Shown: positions 1-12,374, counted from the first letter of the stretch. The stretch is DNA of 64,000 bases from Sphagnum compactum (GCA_965153455.1 OZ234493.1:27270213-27334212); one strand, 5' to 3'. Translations and numbers: made by a program. The notes: generated by a model not told the origin, from the sequence alone.

Positions 1-529
1 TCAATTCTATACGTATTATTAGATCCACATAAAATTTTCATGTTGGAGAAGAGCTAATAAAAATAATTTTTCTTTTGGTCAAATGTGGGATAATGCTATA
101 TATGTTAACGCATGTTTTTAAACATTAGTGGGATCAAAAACCAATTTTGTCAAGGATTCAAAAATGCACAAGAACAAAGACTAAAAAAAAGGTCGAAGTT
201 TAACTTTCATACAAGGAATAAGACAAGATTATATGATTCAAAAATAAAAACACAAGAACTAAAACCAAGAACATGAGATGTGCAAGACCAACATGAAAAC
301 AAATTTTCATTATGTTAACATATGCAAACATGAACATGAAAAGAACATGAGAAGGCTATGGTGTAAGATCATGCTTAAGATTAGTGTTGAATAGATTGAA
401 AGAAATTAGGGGTCCTACTCCTATTTATACCCCTTTGAAAATTTAGCTCAAAGAAATTTCCAAAGAGGCTTCTATGTGTGCATTTAGTAAAAAAACTTTT
501 TGAAAACCTTCTTAATTGAAAATTCATTA
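1..529. other. AT-rich intergenic DNA, no gene seen
   Basis: The stretch is A/T-dominated on both strands and has no open frame with recognisable protein features. Short runs resembling 'aacatgaa' recur around 290-350. No splice-bounded exon, RNA gene or transposon terminus was recognised. Confidence 0.5.
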
Positions 530-845
530 TGAGTTAATTGAAACTTAACTAAAAATTATTTAGGATTTAATTAAAAATCAATTGGGAGTTAACTAGACTT
601 AATTAGGACTTTACAAAGAGTTAATTTGAAGTTAATTATAACTTATTAAAAATTAATTAGAAGTGAACCAAGACTTAACTAAGAGTGAATTAATAGTCAA
701 CTGAAAATGAACATAAGTTAAGTGAAAATGAAAAGTCAATTTGAAGTGAACTATGAATTAAGTGAAAATGAATTAAAAGTTAAATGAAAATGAACTATAA
801 GTCAAATGAAAATGAATTAAAACTGAACTAAAATTAAACTAAAAA
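530..845. repeat. Degenerate short-period tandem repeat
   Basis: Variants of 'gttaagtgaaaatgaa' and 'gttaattgaaacttaa' follow one another with a period near 20 bases. The array is most regular at 700-830, where 'gaaaatgaa' recurs many times. It looks like an old, diverged simple tandem array and is non-coding. Confidence 0.6.
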
Positions 846-1311
846 TAAAATACAAGTTTGTTACAAGTTATGAATGATCATTCATATATAACCTCATGAA
901 AAAAAATTGGAGAAAGCATTTTTAAATTGAGCACTTGTCTTGCAAGTGAAGTTGTAATAAAATCAAGCCCATGCTTGTCACATTTAACTTGTTGTTCCTG
1001 TTTAGTGCTTGCCGAACACAAATTACATTTTGAGATATCAAATTCCTCTTCCTTAATTATTATTATTATTATCCTTACATTAAAAAAAAGAGAAAAAAAA
1101 GGCCTCATTTAAAGGATTGAGCAGGTTGAGCAGGTATATGTGTCCACTTACTTATGAAAATTTCAAAAACCTATATTTGGTATGTAAATCACAGTTTTCA
1201 ATTTTGTTTGAAAAAAGGGTCCAAACAACATGTTCCAAAGATAACCCAATTATTTGGATATATGTCCGTCCAACAAAAAGTGTCTTAAGGCAAAAGCCCA
1301 ATTATAGAAAC
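846..1311. other. AT-rich spacer with a short trinucleotide run
   Basis: Apart from a short (ATT)n run near 1055-1072 and an A-rich patch near 1080-1100, nothing functional was recognised. Confidence 0.4.
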
Positions 1312-1532
1312 TCAAATATTTCACCATGCAAAAATATAATCCTTAAAAAATTCTCTAAAATAAACCAAAATCCTTCAAAATATTACAACTCTGTAACTAA
1401 TCTCAAGTTTCAGCACAAGCCAAAATATCATCTTTCAAAAATCCTCATATAAAATAGACCTAATGTTACCTAGGGGCCAAAATCCCTTAAGCTACGAAAC
1501 TCTATAATGAATCTAAAGGCAATATCCTTGCC
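1312..1532 (+). repeat. Dispersed repeat, copy 1 (inverted partner at 30497-30722)
   Basis: This roughly 220-base stretch matches the reverse complement of 30497-30722 almost throughout. Shared landmarks in order are 'ttcaccatgcaaaaa', 'ctaatctcaagtttca', 'ccaaaatatcatctttc', 'gggccaaaatcc' and 'tataatgaatctaaa'. No long open frame survives. It could be an LTR or UTR fragment of a retroelement, or an unclassified transposon. The relationship is seen directly; the class is unknown. Confidence 0.75.
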
Positions 1533-2729
1533 TCTATCAACCTGTGGTCATTGTAAAGAATAAGAAACATTCATATGAAGAAAAAACACCAATTCAGAAG
1601 AGAAAAGCAAAACATCAATCCAGAAGGGAAAGTAGGAACACAAAGAGAGGACCAATGTTCAAAGCCAAGAAGATGATGCTCACAAGCAAAAGAAATGAAA
1701 AAAAAGCACTCACCCAAATCCAAAACCCAAGCCTAGGTCCTGAACCTTTCACCAGTGATGTGAAGCAAATCAGACAAAGAGAGAGAGAGGGAACCCTAAA
1801 AGAATGGCAAGCTTAGAAGAGACCTTGTTGACAACAAGTGTCCACATTGTGAATTCATTGTTTGGGAACTTCATGGAGCATGTTGCATTTAAACAGTTGT
1901 TGGTTTCAAGTTTGGTCAGTTATTTCTTTTTAAAATAATCACTGGGTAGTTTATTTAATTTTTTTTTTTCCAGATGACACAAATTATCAATATCAATTAA
2001 AAAAAAATTCCAGGTAAATTATCAAATAATTTGGCTGATAATGGTTATGTATAAGGGTAGGTTCTTCAATAACTTATCAATAACCACCTATTATCCTACT
2101 GATCATGAGCTGGTTATAAAGTTTTTTAAAATTAAAAAAAAAGTTTTTTCTGTTTTCTAAATTTTTAACATTAGTGTTTAAAGGTTTGACAACCTACATG
2201 GATGATAATAAAATCATCCATTTAAGTTATTAAACATTTAAAAATTCAATACCAAATGATTATCAAGTTAATTATTAGTAATCGAGTTGATAATTGAGTC
2301 AAAACTCAATAACCGGCCTACACCGATTTGAACTTGCCTTAAAGGGAGGGATTTTTTTTGGAAATGTTATGTGGAAAATGCTTGATTTAAAAAAAGTAAA
2401 ATCCAAAAATGAAGGAAATTTTGGAAGAAATGTCATCACTTTTCAACTGCAACCAAAAGTTTGTCCCAACTCCCAACTCCGCACTTTGCTGCTGTTGAGA
2501 GAGAATTTTGAACAGATTTCTAAAAAATTGTGGTGAGCACATACTAAATCTACTTTGGGATGCTCACCTATGTCCCAAAAAAAAAATTGAAGAAGAGAAA
2601 AAAACACTGGCCATAAGGGGCAGAGCGACACATGAGGAGCCACTTTGTTTGAACCGGTGTTGTGCAGTTCTTTGATTTTGAAACGACTCTTTGGTTCCAG
2701 TTTTAACTTTAAATAAATAAATACAATTT
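1533..2729. other. AT-rich intergenic DNA
   Basis: A lysine-rich open frame at 1544-1816 has no recognisable domain and is probably chance coding in A-rich DNA. The rest is AT-rich with homopolymer tracts. Composition changes sharply near 2730, where GC-richer sequence begins. Confidence 0.4.
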
Positions 2730-4049
2730 ATTTATTGCCTTAGTCTGTCTGTCGAGGTCCTGAAAGTCGAGGTCCTGTCCGTCCGTCCGTCTCTCTGTCG
2801 AGGTCCTGAAACCCAGATCGGGCCCCGTCTGTCCGTCTATCTGTCGTTCACGTCCGTTTCCGCGCAGCAACTGCCGTCGTCGATGCTGCCTCAAATCCAC
2901 CGCCACTGCAGTTCGTTCCGGAAATCTCCAAGCTCCCGCGGATGCTGCTGCTTCCGCAGCCAGTTGATTGCCACAACAGGCGCCCGCTGTGGTGTTTGTT
3001 TGGACTTTTGCTTCACTTTGATCCTCTGCTTTCTTTTTGCTCCTTCCTTTACTGCTGTTGAAATTTCTTCTTCTGTCTTAGAATCAACTGCCGCATGTGC
3101 CTCTCCAATCAAGAATCTGGAAATCGGACATCAGGCAGGCTTATCCGGTGATGATAATAATAATCGTAATTACAACGCTTAATAGCAGTGGGACGAGAAA
3201 CTATTGCAGAAGTGCCGGAATATTGAGTACGCGTTGATCATCCGGAATCCGTCGGAGCTGCTGTAGTGATGTTGTCTTAATTATTTCTTTCACGGTGGAC
3301 CTGCAATTTGTGTGATCTACGTCTTCCATCGACAATATTGACCTGGAGTACTCAACCTCTCATTTAGTGTGAAGTTCGTCTCCTCCACTTTGCTCCTCTT
3401 CGGTCCAATGTTTGTGAGAGCCACTGTGTGAGGAGTGCCTGGTTTTTGATCTTTACTTAGAGTGGTGTCATTTCCTTCTCATCATGTTCTGTGCTTCTGA
3501 GAATGGATCATGGATTGCTCAAGCTGTCTGCGATTTAATTGTCCTCTTTTAATCAGGTAGTGTAGCATGCGCTGTTTGTGACGTGACAATTCTGCTTTTT
3601 CATTCTATGGCAGAACCGGCCTCTGTATATTTCAAATGGCGCTGCCCAGGGTTAATACCAGGGTTTTTTTTTTTTTTTTTTTTTTTCGCCCTTTTCCGGC
3701 GGGTTCGCTGTGTAGGCAGGTATGTTCTTCCATACCCATATTTGATTCTGCTAATTATACCCGGAACTGATGGTTCTGAATTTTTCAAATCCACAGAACC
3801 AGTGGGTATGTAATACCCCCCCCATCGCCCTTTTCCCCACATTGGTTAATACCAGGGTTTTTTTTTTAAAAAAAATTTGGGCAAATTTCTCAAGTAGGTC
3901 CATTGGCGAGGATCCCGAGCATTAATTAGCATTAAATGATGACGATCCTACTCAGGCTATAGCATTTTTAAAAAATTAAAAATATGGCGAATTTAGTAAA
4001 ACAATGCAGGGGCGCCTCACAGTGACCAAAGGTCGCGGGTACCCACTAG
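2730..4049 (+). mobile_element. Probable non-autonomous Helitron carrying GC-rich passenger DNA
   Basis: The right end reads as a Helitron 3' terminus. At 4022-4036 there is a hairpin with stem GTGACC, loop AAA and stem GGTCGC (one G:T pair), followed by 'gggtaccca' and then CTAG with a T next to it (4046-4050). The terminal bases resemble those of the Helitrons ending at 15395 and 17458. The left part has repeated 'gtctgtc/gtccgtc' motifs after 'attgcctta', as does the element at 14854-15395. No 5' TC end was pinned down, so the left border is approximate. The interior (about 2740-3560) is much more GC-rich than its surroundings and may be captured host sequence. No intact gene was recognised in it. 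A T-run at 3664-3686 and a duplicated 'gttaataccaggg' (3651 and 3845) lie in the right half. Confidence 0.5.
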
Positions 4050-4089
4050 TACAATTTATTTATGCAACTTACGATTCAATCTTGAGAAA

Positions 4090-4131
4090 TGGTTTTGGGC
4101 TCCACATAAAGTGGTTTTGGGCTCCACATAA
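4090..4131 (+). repeat. 22-bp tandem duplication
   Basis: The 20-base string 'tggttttgggctccacataa' occurs at 4090-4109 and again at 4112-4131. It is a small recent slippage product just outside the Helitron-like 3' end. Confidence 0.85.
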
Positions 4132-5917
4132 TTGCAGAGTTTTGCGGTGGCTGGTAAGAGGCAGAGCAACATTGTGCACCTGCAGAAAAGAGTGTAATAA
4201 ATATGATCTGACTGCTAGTGAGTGTTTCTGATTGGCCCATCGTAGTGATTGGTTCAGGTGGTTCGTTATTAGTAATCCCCCCACCTATCTGCTGTCCCAA
4301 TTTCAGTTTTATGGGTGAGGTTGAAAGAAAAGTAAATAACTAAACTTGGATGTGAAAAATATTTTGCAGGGTCACATACTGAGCACAGCTTGAGATGCTC
4401 TTGAATTTTCTTTGTTTTTATTTTAAGGCTCCTTTTGGACAAAAATGAAAAAGTTTCAAAACCACTGGTTGAGGAGGTCACCAGATGACCGCCTCATCCG
4501 GTTACCATCTCTATGGCACTCTCTCGGTCTCTCTCTCTTACTCGCTGTGCACTCAGAAGACGTGACAGCGCTGCGGTTGGATTTTGCTCAAGGTTTTGTC
4601 TCACGCTCAGCTGCTTCTTCCCACGCGTTTTGCATTTCGTCTCTGCCTGCGTCACTTCACACTTCTCATAGGAGTTTGCAGCAAATACTAGCTCGTTCAA
4701 GTTTCTATGGCGATTTTGTTTTTGTTTTTTGGGTTTTTTTTGGTATCCTTTAGCTTTCACCGCTTGCTCCCTGGACGGCTGGACGTCTGACTGAAGTGTG
4801 TTCGTTTGGTCGTGTGTTCACTGGGATTGTCTCTCGGTGCCCCTGTCAGTAATGCTAATTCTGTTTCCTTGATTGGCTTCCCTGGTAGTGAGAAAACCTT
4901 TCTTCTCTCCTTCCACTCTGCTTTTGTATTGCACTAGGTACCTAAGGATGCTCGAAGTTTTTTTTTCATGAAATATGGTGTGAAGTGTGTTTCCCCTTCC
5001 TTCCTTCCTTCCCTCTCTCAGCCGATTGCGGAAGGTAGGGGTGAAAGACACCAATGAAAATCGGTTAGAAAGTGCGGCAGAAAATGTCCAAGTCTTCAAC
5101 TAATTTCCAAATTTAGCGATATATATTGTACTGGGTCTGAAATATCTTTCTCAGGCTATGTCCTCTTTGGCGTCTGTGCACTCGCTCCGTGTCCCTTTGT
5201 GAGGTTTTGGAACAGATCTGCAGTCTTTTGTTTTGGGAACAACTCATTCTTCTTGTAGTTTCTCATCTGCTTTACACCAGAAAAGAGAATTGCTTGCTTT
5301 CGGGGACAATGCTCATCGTTTGCATAGAAATATTATCTTCTACTGGTCTGTCTAGGTCTCATCAAGAGACTGCTATATCCAATTGCGAGATTGGTACTGC
5401 GTACTGGTTGTGAAAGGTGGTGAATGGAGCGCATTATCTTCTTCTATATGTGCTGCAGCAACAATGGCATGTGGTAAGTCTTCTTTTGCATCTTTTTGAG
5501 GTCCTTTGCTGTCAGAAACTCATGCAGACATATGTATGCCATGTGCTTTGCTATCTTTATAGAGATCATCACATCATAAATTTGTTGAACCTTCTGTAAG
5601 AGACTTGTCCATGATGATGTACATCCTTGTCTGCTGTCATTGCATCAATGCATGGTGGGAGTGAGGTTTTGGAATCTTGTAGAAGGAATATTTTTAGGAT
5701 TGACCCACAGCTCAAACTCTCTCACCATTCCTGTCTGTAGAAGTCTCCCCCCTAACCTTGGACTTAGATCCCTTGTTCTGTGTCATTGTCCTGCATCAAC
5801 TGAATCCTCAGAAGTGATTATTGCATGCACAGTCTGCTAACTATTTTGTTTGAGGTCCTTGTTCCTCAATTCCCCTTACAGGTTGTGTTAAATAATTGAA
5901 TATCAATTTTGTTGCAG
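4132..5917 (+). promoter_or_regulatory. Upstream and 5' leader region of the GH43 gene
   Basis: This stretch is richer in pyrimidines and GC than the flanking intergenic DNA, with CT-rich tracts at 4510-4545 and 4995-5020, as is common for plant promoters and leaders. A good acceptor (pyrimidine-rich tract, then TTGCAG) ends at 5917. It would place a 5'-UTR exon from 5918 up to the start codon at 6086 after an upstream leader intron. The transcription start and TATA box were not identified. Short open frames here show no domain. Confidence 0.35.
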
Positions 5918-6085
5918 GAGCATTGAAGAGATATTGAGCTGGATTTCCTGCAAGTAAGGAGTCTTGAGAAGCTGAATCAGATACTATTGAACCAGTCTAC
6001 AATTCACCTGATTCTGTTTACGGCAACAAAACCTTCATATGCTGGTTTCAAAAAAGAGACAAAGGTGGAAGGCAGTAGAGCTCAC

Positions 6086-8311
6086 ATGAACCCAATGGTC
6101 TCTCAACTTGTGAAGACTTTCCATGGAGGAAGCAAGTGCTGTTTGCCAGTGGTACTCTGGTCACTAGCTGCTTGGGTTCTTCTCCTTCAGGCATATACAT
6201 CTCTCCTGAGACTCCCTTCCCATGTTCCTGAACCTTACTCACAGTGGAAAAATGCCTCCCACATGTTCTATCGTGATGCTGCAGAGCAAACAGCAGAGGA
6301 ATTGGATGCGGAGATGATCGAGAATTTGGATGACAATGCACAGGAGAAGGTGGAGAAGGTGGAAAAATGGAATAAATTGGAAGAGAACAAGGATTTAGAA
6401 GAAACCTTTGGTGCTGTTGCACCAGTTGAGCCTGCAACAACTGCAAAGGCTCTGGAGGAATCCAAAGAGCTTCTGGCACAAAGAAGGCTGGCATTTCTGT
6501 TTCCTGGTAAAACCTCAGTGATAGACCCATCAAAAGTGAATGGTAGTGAGTATGGATACTTTTACCCTGGTCGGACATGGCTTGACTCAGTTGGCAAACC
6601 TATCCAAGCCCATGGTGGGGGAGTGATGTATGTGGCAGAAACTCAAACCTTCTACTGGTATGGAGAAAACAAGAATGGTGCCACAATACATCCAAAGCAA
6701 GGAACAGCGAGAGTAAGTTCTTTCAGGTTCCACCTTTCTCTTCCTCTTTCTGTGCCTCTTTTGGTGTGCTTGACTTCACTGGCAACAGGGCTTTGAATAG
6801 CACATACTTGCTCTCATTCTTCAACCCTTTGGCAGCCTACAGTAAAAGGGGTTTTTATAAAATGTCTAAACTTTGGAAAGAGGAAAGAATAGTACTTTTA
6901 GGTCTTTGGCAACAGCATTACAAGTAGTAGGGTAGAACTGAGCAACTGCAGAGAGGGAAAGCAATCTTAAACCTCACTTAATGGACAGAGAAAAGTAGTC
7001 TCCAGTTATTGATGTGGCAGTTGAGTCATTTTTCATGAAGAGATACTGTCCTTTCATGTCCTGGCTGTATTAGAAAAAGTTGAAAATTTTCTAATCTCTT
7101 TGCTTTGCAGGTAGATGTGCTGGGAATAAGCTGTTACTCATCCAAGGACCTCTGGACATGGAATTATAAGGGCCTGGCCCTCAAAGCAGAGAGAAGAGAC
7201 AAGAGTAGTGACTTATATTTCTTGAATGTAGTTGAGCGGCCTAAAGTCATCTACAACGATAACACAAAGCAATATATAATGTGGATGCATATTGACAATT
7301 CAAACTATTCCAAAGCTTCAGTTGGTGTTGCAGTCAGCCCCAATCCAGAAGGCCCTTTTGAGTATGTAGGGAGTAAGAGACCACATGGGTGTGACAGTCG
7401 TGACATGACCATTTTTAAAGATGATGATGGACAGGCCTACCTCATCTATTCATCATCAGTGAACACTGAACTGCACATTGGTATGTTGCAGGTCGTATGC
7501 CCCACTTTTTTGGTTTTTGAATATAGCAATGCTCAGTAGTTGCAAGGTTCTTGTACGCTCTTGAATGTGTGGAAGGGCCGTCCTTCAGTTTTTGCAGAAT
7601 GGGGTCCCTGTGAAGTCTAATCCACCTTCTTTATTTACATATCTAGTCATAGTTGCAGGACCATTAACCGAGGACTACATGGATATTGTGGAGAGAGGTT
7701 CTAAGAAGGCCTTGGTGAAGCAACGCAGAGAGGCTCCTGCAGTTTTCAAGCATCGTGGAATGTATTACATGGTGACGTCAGGATGCACCAGTTGGGCTCC
7801 CAATGGTGCACTAGTTCACGTAGCTGAATCAATGTTGGGACAATGGGTAACACTTGGAGATCCTTGTGTGGGGGGGGAGGAAGGTTTTGGATCAATCACC
7901 TTTTTCTCACAGGGCACATTTGTGTTGCCACTGCCTGGTCTGGAAAACACCTTCATTTTCATGGCAGACAGGTTGGTAGTGGATCCACATGTTTGGTGGA
8001 TGAAATTATATTATATGTTCATTGCATTGGCATCTGCAGTGTTGGTTGGCACCCCTACAAGTCAATTGGCTTTGTCCACAATCCATAGATGACTGACTAG
8101 ATTATTTGTCATGCCAAGCAGGTGGCGGCCAACAGATCTTAGAGACTCAAGATATGTTTGGTTACCACTTACAATGGATGGGCCAGCTGACACAGCTTCA
8201 GATGATGAATTTGAGTTCCCACCTTGGCTCAGAGTCTCCATTCACTGGTATGAAAGGTGGAAACTTCCAGAAGGCTGGGACAACCTGCCTCCAGTGTTGA
8301 CTTCTTTGTAA
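6086..8311 (+). CDS. GH43: Glycosyl hydrolase family 43 protein, Golgi exo-beta-1,3-galactosidase type
   Basis: Four exons are predicted: 6086-6712, 7111-7480, 7659-7971 and 8122-8311. All have GT..AG borders and join in frame to 499 residues. The start was chosen because it puts a short cytosolic tail before a hydrophobic segment (about residues 19-37), giving a type II membrane topology; an upstream in-frame ATG at 5987 would bury it. An acidic, possibly coiled stem (about 65-130) leads to the five-bladed GH43 domain (about 155-499). Family-typical strings are 'AHGGGVMYVAETQTFYWYGENK' split around residues 175-196, 'ERPKVIYN' (251-258), 'SRDM' (305-308), 'REAPAVFKH' and 'FIFMADRW' across the third intron. 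The best-known relatives are the two Arabidopsis GH43 enzymes, Golgi exo-beta-1,3-galactosidases that trim arabinogalactan-protein glycans. Substrate here is inferred from family. Length and motifs look intact, so the gene is probably functional. Confidence 0.9.
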
Positions 8312-9929
8312 GATGGAGGGCTTCTGGAATTGTGTAGGTCCATGGATTTGTTCTGTACTATAACGCATTTGCAACTCTAGCTGCAGACTCAATTCTGGCT
8401 TCTTGGTAGGATGTGCATAGCTCACTCACCAACCTACCACATAGAAGTTAGTGTCACTCTTTTGCAGTAAGATTCATGAGAAAATGCATGGTGTATCTGG
8501 AGGGGTGACAATTGCTTGTTCAGTTTTTATGCTGGGGTTTGCATTCCATATTGCTTACCCACAATGGCATACACCAAGATTAGCTGCGGTATACTGCCAT
8601 AGTTACATCGACCAGGTGAAGACAAAGAAACAGCCTACATTACTTGCCCATGGCCAATTGGTGGCAGAAGTACAATCCAATACTACATCTGCCAAATACC
8701 ATTTCACTGTAGTGTGTTACTGCACACTGAAAGGCATGTAGGTTCATGAATGGCAATGGAATTCAGAAATACTCAAACCCCCTAATACAGGTCAATAGGG
8801 CAGTAGCCACTGGTTATCAAGTAGCATGACCATATTCTTGGCTTCTACACATACCTATATAATGGTATGCTAGTTAGGTGTCATCTTGTGACTACAGTAG
8901 TTCAAATCTACTGTAGAGTTTTGCTCAGATATAGAGTATCAAAAAAATTCTCTGTGTAAAGGTGGTGACATGGTGACCTTGTACAAGTGGGACAACATGG
9001 TACAAGTCACCACCTTTCACCCCGTATGATAATCCAGCTAGCTTCCATGTAGCTTCCATGCTTGTTGTCACACTCATTGGAGACAGCTCCCGGTGGTAAA
9101 AGGGTCCGGCATGGTGAGCAGTTTGTTGTGGTTGTGAGTGTTCATAGTATATGACTTTTATCATGCTTAAAAGTCCACAGCTTTAGGTGGAGCAAGAATC
9201 TTGAGTATATCACAGGAGTTGTGAGGTGAGGATTTTTGATACCCAGTGAGGTTCTGACAGTGAATGAGTCCAAAACACTGGTTTCCTTTGAGTGAGATTC
9301 TTGGTCTGAAGTTTTCCACAGCATGTTATTTCTAAATAGTTTCCCAATTTTGATTGAAGGAAAGCCAACAGGGTAGGCATCTAGACACAGGAGATGGTGG
9401 TTTTACAAGGTTGTTGGGCCATAGTTTTAACCTTGGATCCTGCAACACAACCTGAGCTTTTTCAAATATGCTGAAATGAGAACACCTTTGATTGCCTTAG
9501 GTTATAAGGTTTACGCTTGATTGTACACAAACTGTAAGGATCTTGATGTCTTGGTGAATAAACTTGTTGGACATAGTCCATGTGTTATTAGCGTGGTAGT
9601 AGCCCTATCTGTTAATAAGAGGCTCTTTTGTGTGAGCTTTGGCTTCTCACTGTCTCTGTCCCTCAGTCTGTACATATGTAGGGAGATGTGTACACTTATG
9701 TCATGAGTGCTATTTATTGGGCTTGTGTCTGTAATGCATCAGCTTCATTCTAAGTGACTTTTCTTTGCAGGAGTTGAAATCCCACACCTAACTTGATGTA
9801 ATTTCAATTCATTCAATGTTCAAGCCTTTTTGAGCCCATACATCTTCCACCAAATATGTTCTCAAATTGTAATCAGCTTGCAAATTCTATAATTCTTGTG
9901 TGCTTTCCATGTATGCTTGTAAGGTCAAA
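8312..9929. other. 3' flank of the GH43 gene, no further gene seen
   Basis: The first few hundred bases probably hold the 3' UTR. Short open frames such as 8451-8741 lack domains and splice support. A 12-base perfect inverted repeat (8958-8969 and 9006-9017) is listed separately. 'agcttccatgt' is duplicated near 9040-9060. Confidence 0.4.
8958..9017. repeat. Short perfect inverted repeat (hairpin)
   Basis: 'aaaggtggtgac' at 8958-8969 is the exact reverse complement of 'gtcaccaccttt' at 9006-9017. The 36-base spacer itself contains 'catggtgaccttgtacaag' and 'acatggtacaagtc', which are partly complementary. It could be the core of a small foldback element or a chance hairpin. Confidence 0.6.
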
Positions 9930-10841
9930 TGTCTTTTCAAGTGTGCTACATTTGTTTTGTTGAATAATGGCTTCAAATTTTGGTCTCACTCATTTGCACT
10001 CATCTTCAATAATCATGTAATGAAAAAGCACACAACACATCATAAGGTCATAAATTACATCCATTTGCCACAACCTACATGGGTTTTGAATGATAGCAAA
10101 TCTAAATTGCAATATTTCAAAACATCTCTCTATATCCTTTCTTGCATCTTTGTAGAATGTAGGCCTTTTTCATCATGAGGTTCATGTATGGTTTGCACAA
10201 AGCAAGACCATGGAGGATAAATATCAAGGGATAAACATTGTCATTCATTTTGAACCTCATATCGCTAGCTCCATTTAAAATGTTTGCAACCATGGGTGAT
10301 TAGTCTAGCACATTAATATCATTGTTTCCACTTGGAATCCCAAAAATGCATGCCATATCCAAAGAGATTGGTCTCCAATTGCTTTCAAAATTATGAACCT
10401 CTTTCAATGTTTGTTTTGAGATTTCCCTTGTCATCCAAATGCACAATTCTTCCACCTATGATGCATATAATCAAGGCTCACAAACATGTTTAGAAAGCCC
10501 CTCTCTGCATTGATCTTGAGTCTGTGACGTTGTATTACTTTCATGAAAAGATTGATTTGTCTTATACTAACACCTCAAAAATTCCTCACCATACATTGGT
10601 GAAGGAACAAAATAGTCCATAAATGTGCATTCATGCCCAAGCTCCCTCTCTCATGGTAGATTCTTTGCATGCCCCACCCTGTTGTCACCATGCTTACAAA
10701 CTTCAACTTCCAAAGTTTGAACAAGTTGCTCCAAAGTTCCTTGTAGAAACAAGGCCTCGTCATTTTCATCATCAAGGCCAACTTCTTAAGCAAACAACCT
10801 TTCTCAATTCGTGACCCTGTTTCCTCTCTCTCTACACACAC
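9930..10841 (-). pseudogene. PIF/Harbinger-type transposase relic
   Basis: Reading the - strand in shifting frames gives the order of a plant PIF/Harbinger (DDE_Tnp_4) transposase. 'SLDYMHHRWKNCAF' is encoded at about 10430-10475, then 'KAIGDQSLWIWHAF', 'KDIERCFEILQFRFAI', and 'MIIEDE' near 10000-10015. The first motif corresponds to the family's 'D-C-M-H-W-x-W-K-N-C' block, and the last to its conserved 'HNMIIEDE' C-terminal block. Stops and frameshifts interrupt it repeatedly, including a stop right after the WKNC block where the family has Trp. The part from 10575 to 10841 is an open frame upstream of these motifs and only tentatively belongs. The element is dead; no terminal repeats were identified. 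Confidence 0.75.
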
Positions 10842-12374
10842 AAAAATGCAAAGAAAGGCTCTTGGAGTTTTGTCACAATGGTAGATTTGGAGTGTATGAA
10901 AAATTCAATGATTATAATTTGTGTGGCTACAAGGCTTATTGCCACATAGTTATTAATGAGTGTTTTGCTCAAACAAATCATAGTGAGGTTTGGCAAAGGG
11001 GTTTGGATACCAACATTGCAATGTATGTTTGCAAGGTAACTAGTGGAGATGCCCTTATAGGAGGAGGGCTTAGGGGGCCCAAATTATCTTCATAGAATGT
11101 TGACTATTTCCATTGTATCATGTCGTGATGAATTGATATGTTCAATTTTTTTATAGCATAGCCCATTTATCCTAATAAAATAATTAAAGTTTTGAAAAAG
11201 TTTGATGACATGCCATTCATCTAGTGTTGGCTTTAAACACAATGTTCACTCCCTAACTTGACTATTCTTATTGACCTTAAAAAAAATAAAAAAATCCATG
11301 ACTAACAACAATTGATGAAATAAATAGCAAGCAAAGAGCTTTAGAATTGATAGGGTACTAAACTAGGTTTGAAGATAAAGTTGGTTGCTTTGAATCCATT
11401 AATTCATGAGTCTTGTGGCTTGCCAAGCTTGAGAAGTTTGTTACTATATTACCTGTCACTATCAAAACTAACAAATTTGCACGCATAAAAACACAAACAT
11501 AAATAATATTTAATATTTAAAAAATGAACTCAATCATATTCATAAAATATCTTAAATAGGGGATGAAAATGTTCATTAAGGGTCCACAATAAGGGTCAAA
11601 ATGTTATGTGAACATTAAATTTGTAAATTAATTTACATTGTGTGTTATAGTTTGGACCACAATCCTTTTAACATCTTTATTGGACGTGTTAAAGGAATTA
11701 GAGTTGATAAAAGGAATTTAGCTTTATATATAGTGCTTGAGGCAAATCTTGATGCATGTAGCCTCTACTTGTCAACACACCTTTCACATTCACGTTAAAT
11801 ATTAATTTTAGTAATTTTATTTTGATTTAAATTGTTATTTTGATCGAGTCTTTTTCAAACTTTGTGAATAACAACAAAGAAAGGGTGACCAAATCAATAA
11901 GGTATGAAATAAAGGCTGGGCTAGGTGTGACTTTAATGATGGTTTTAATATGTATTAAATTTAACAATTGTCACTTGATATAGGTTAAAACGTGCCATCA
12001 ACCTAGTTGAAGCTTATGACCCCTACACCTCGAGTAATAGATGGTTTGCTTGAGAATGTAGTTCAACCTACCTAATCCATAAAATGGATTTAGGTGTGAT
12101 GATGCACACAAACACAATAACTACCAACTTTGAACATGTCACCCGGTTACATGACGATCATTTTGTTACATGTGTGTTTGCACATATGCATTGCACAAAA
12201 TGCTTTTAACAATTTTCGTCAAACTGATGAAATTAATTAATGATCAATACTTAGTTTACTACCATACTAGATGGTGTCCAATTGTTGGACATTAGTTTTT
12301 CATGATCCAAATCTACAAGTTTGGACGCAATTAGTTGAACTTGAGAACAAAACAAAGAACTTGCCAATATTTTG
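10842..12374. other. AT-rich intergenic DNA
   Basis: An open frame at 10811-11095 has no recognisable domain. The remainder is AT-rich with many stops in all frames. No RNA gene, terminal repeat or exon-like structure was found. Confidence 0.4.

Noticed and set aside
1544-1816. Lys/Arg-rich 90-residue frame
   Set aside because: Low-complexity A-rich translation with no homologue recognised and no splice-site context.
6048-6578. 176-residue open frame on the - strand
   Set aside because: It lies entirely opposite GH43 exon 1 and its translation shows no domain; it is a shadow of the real coding strand.
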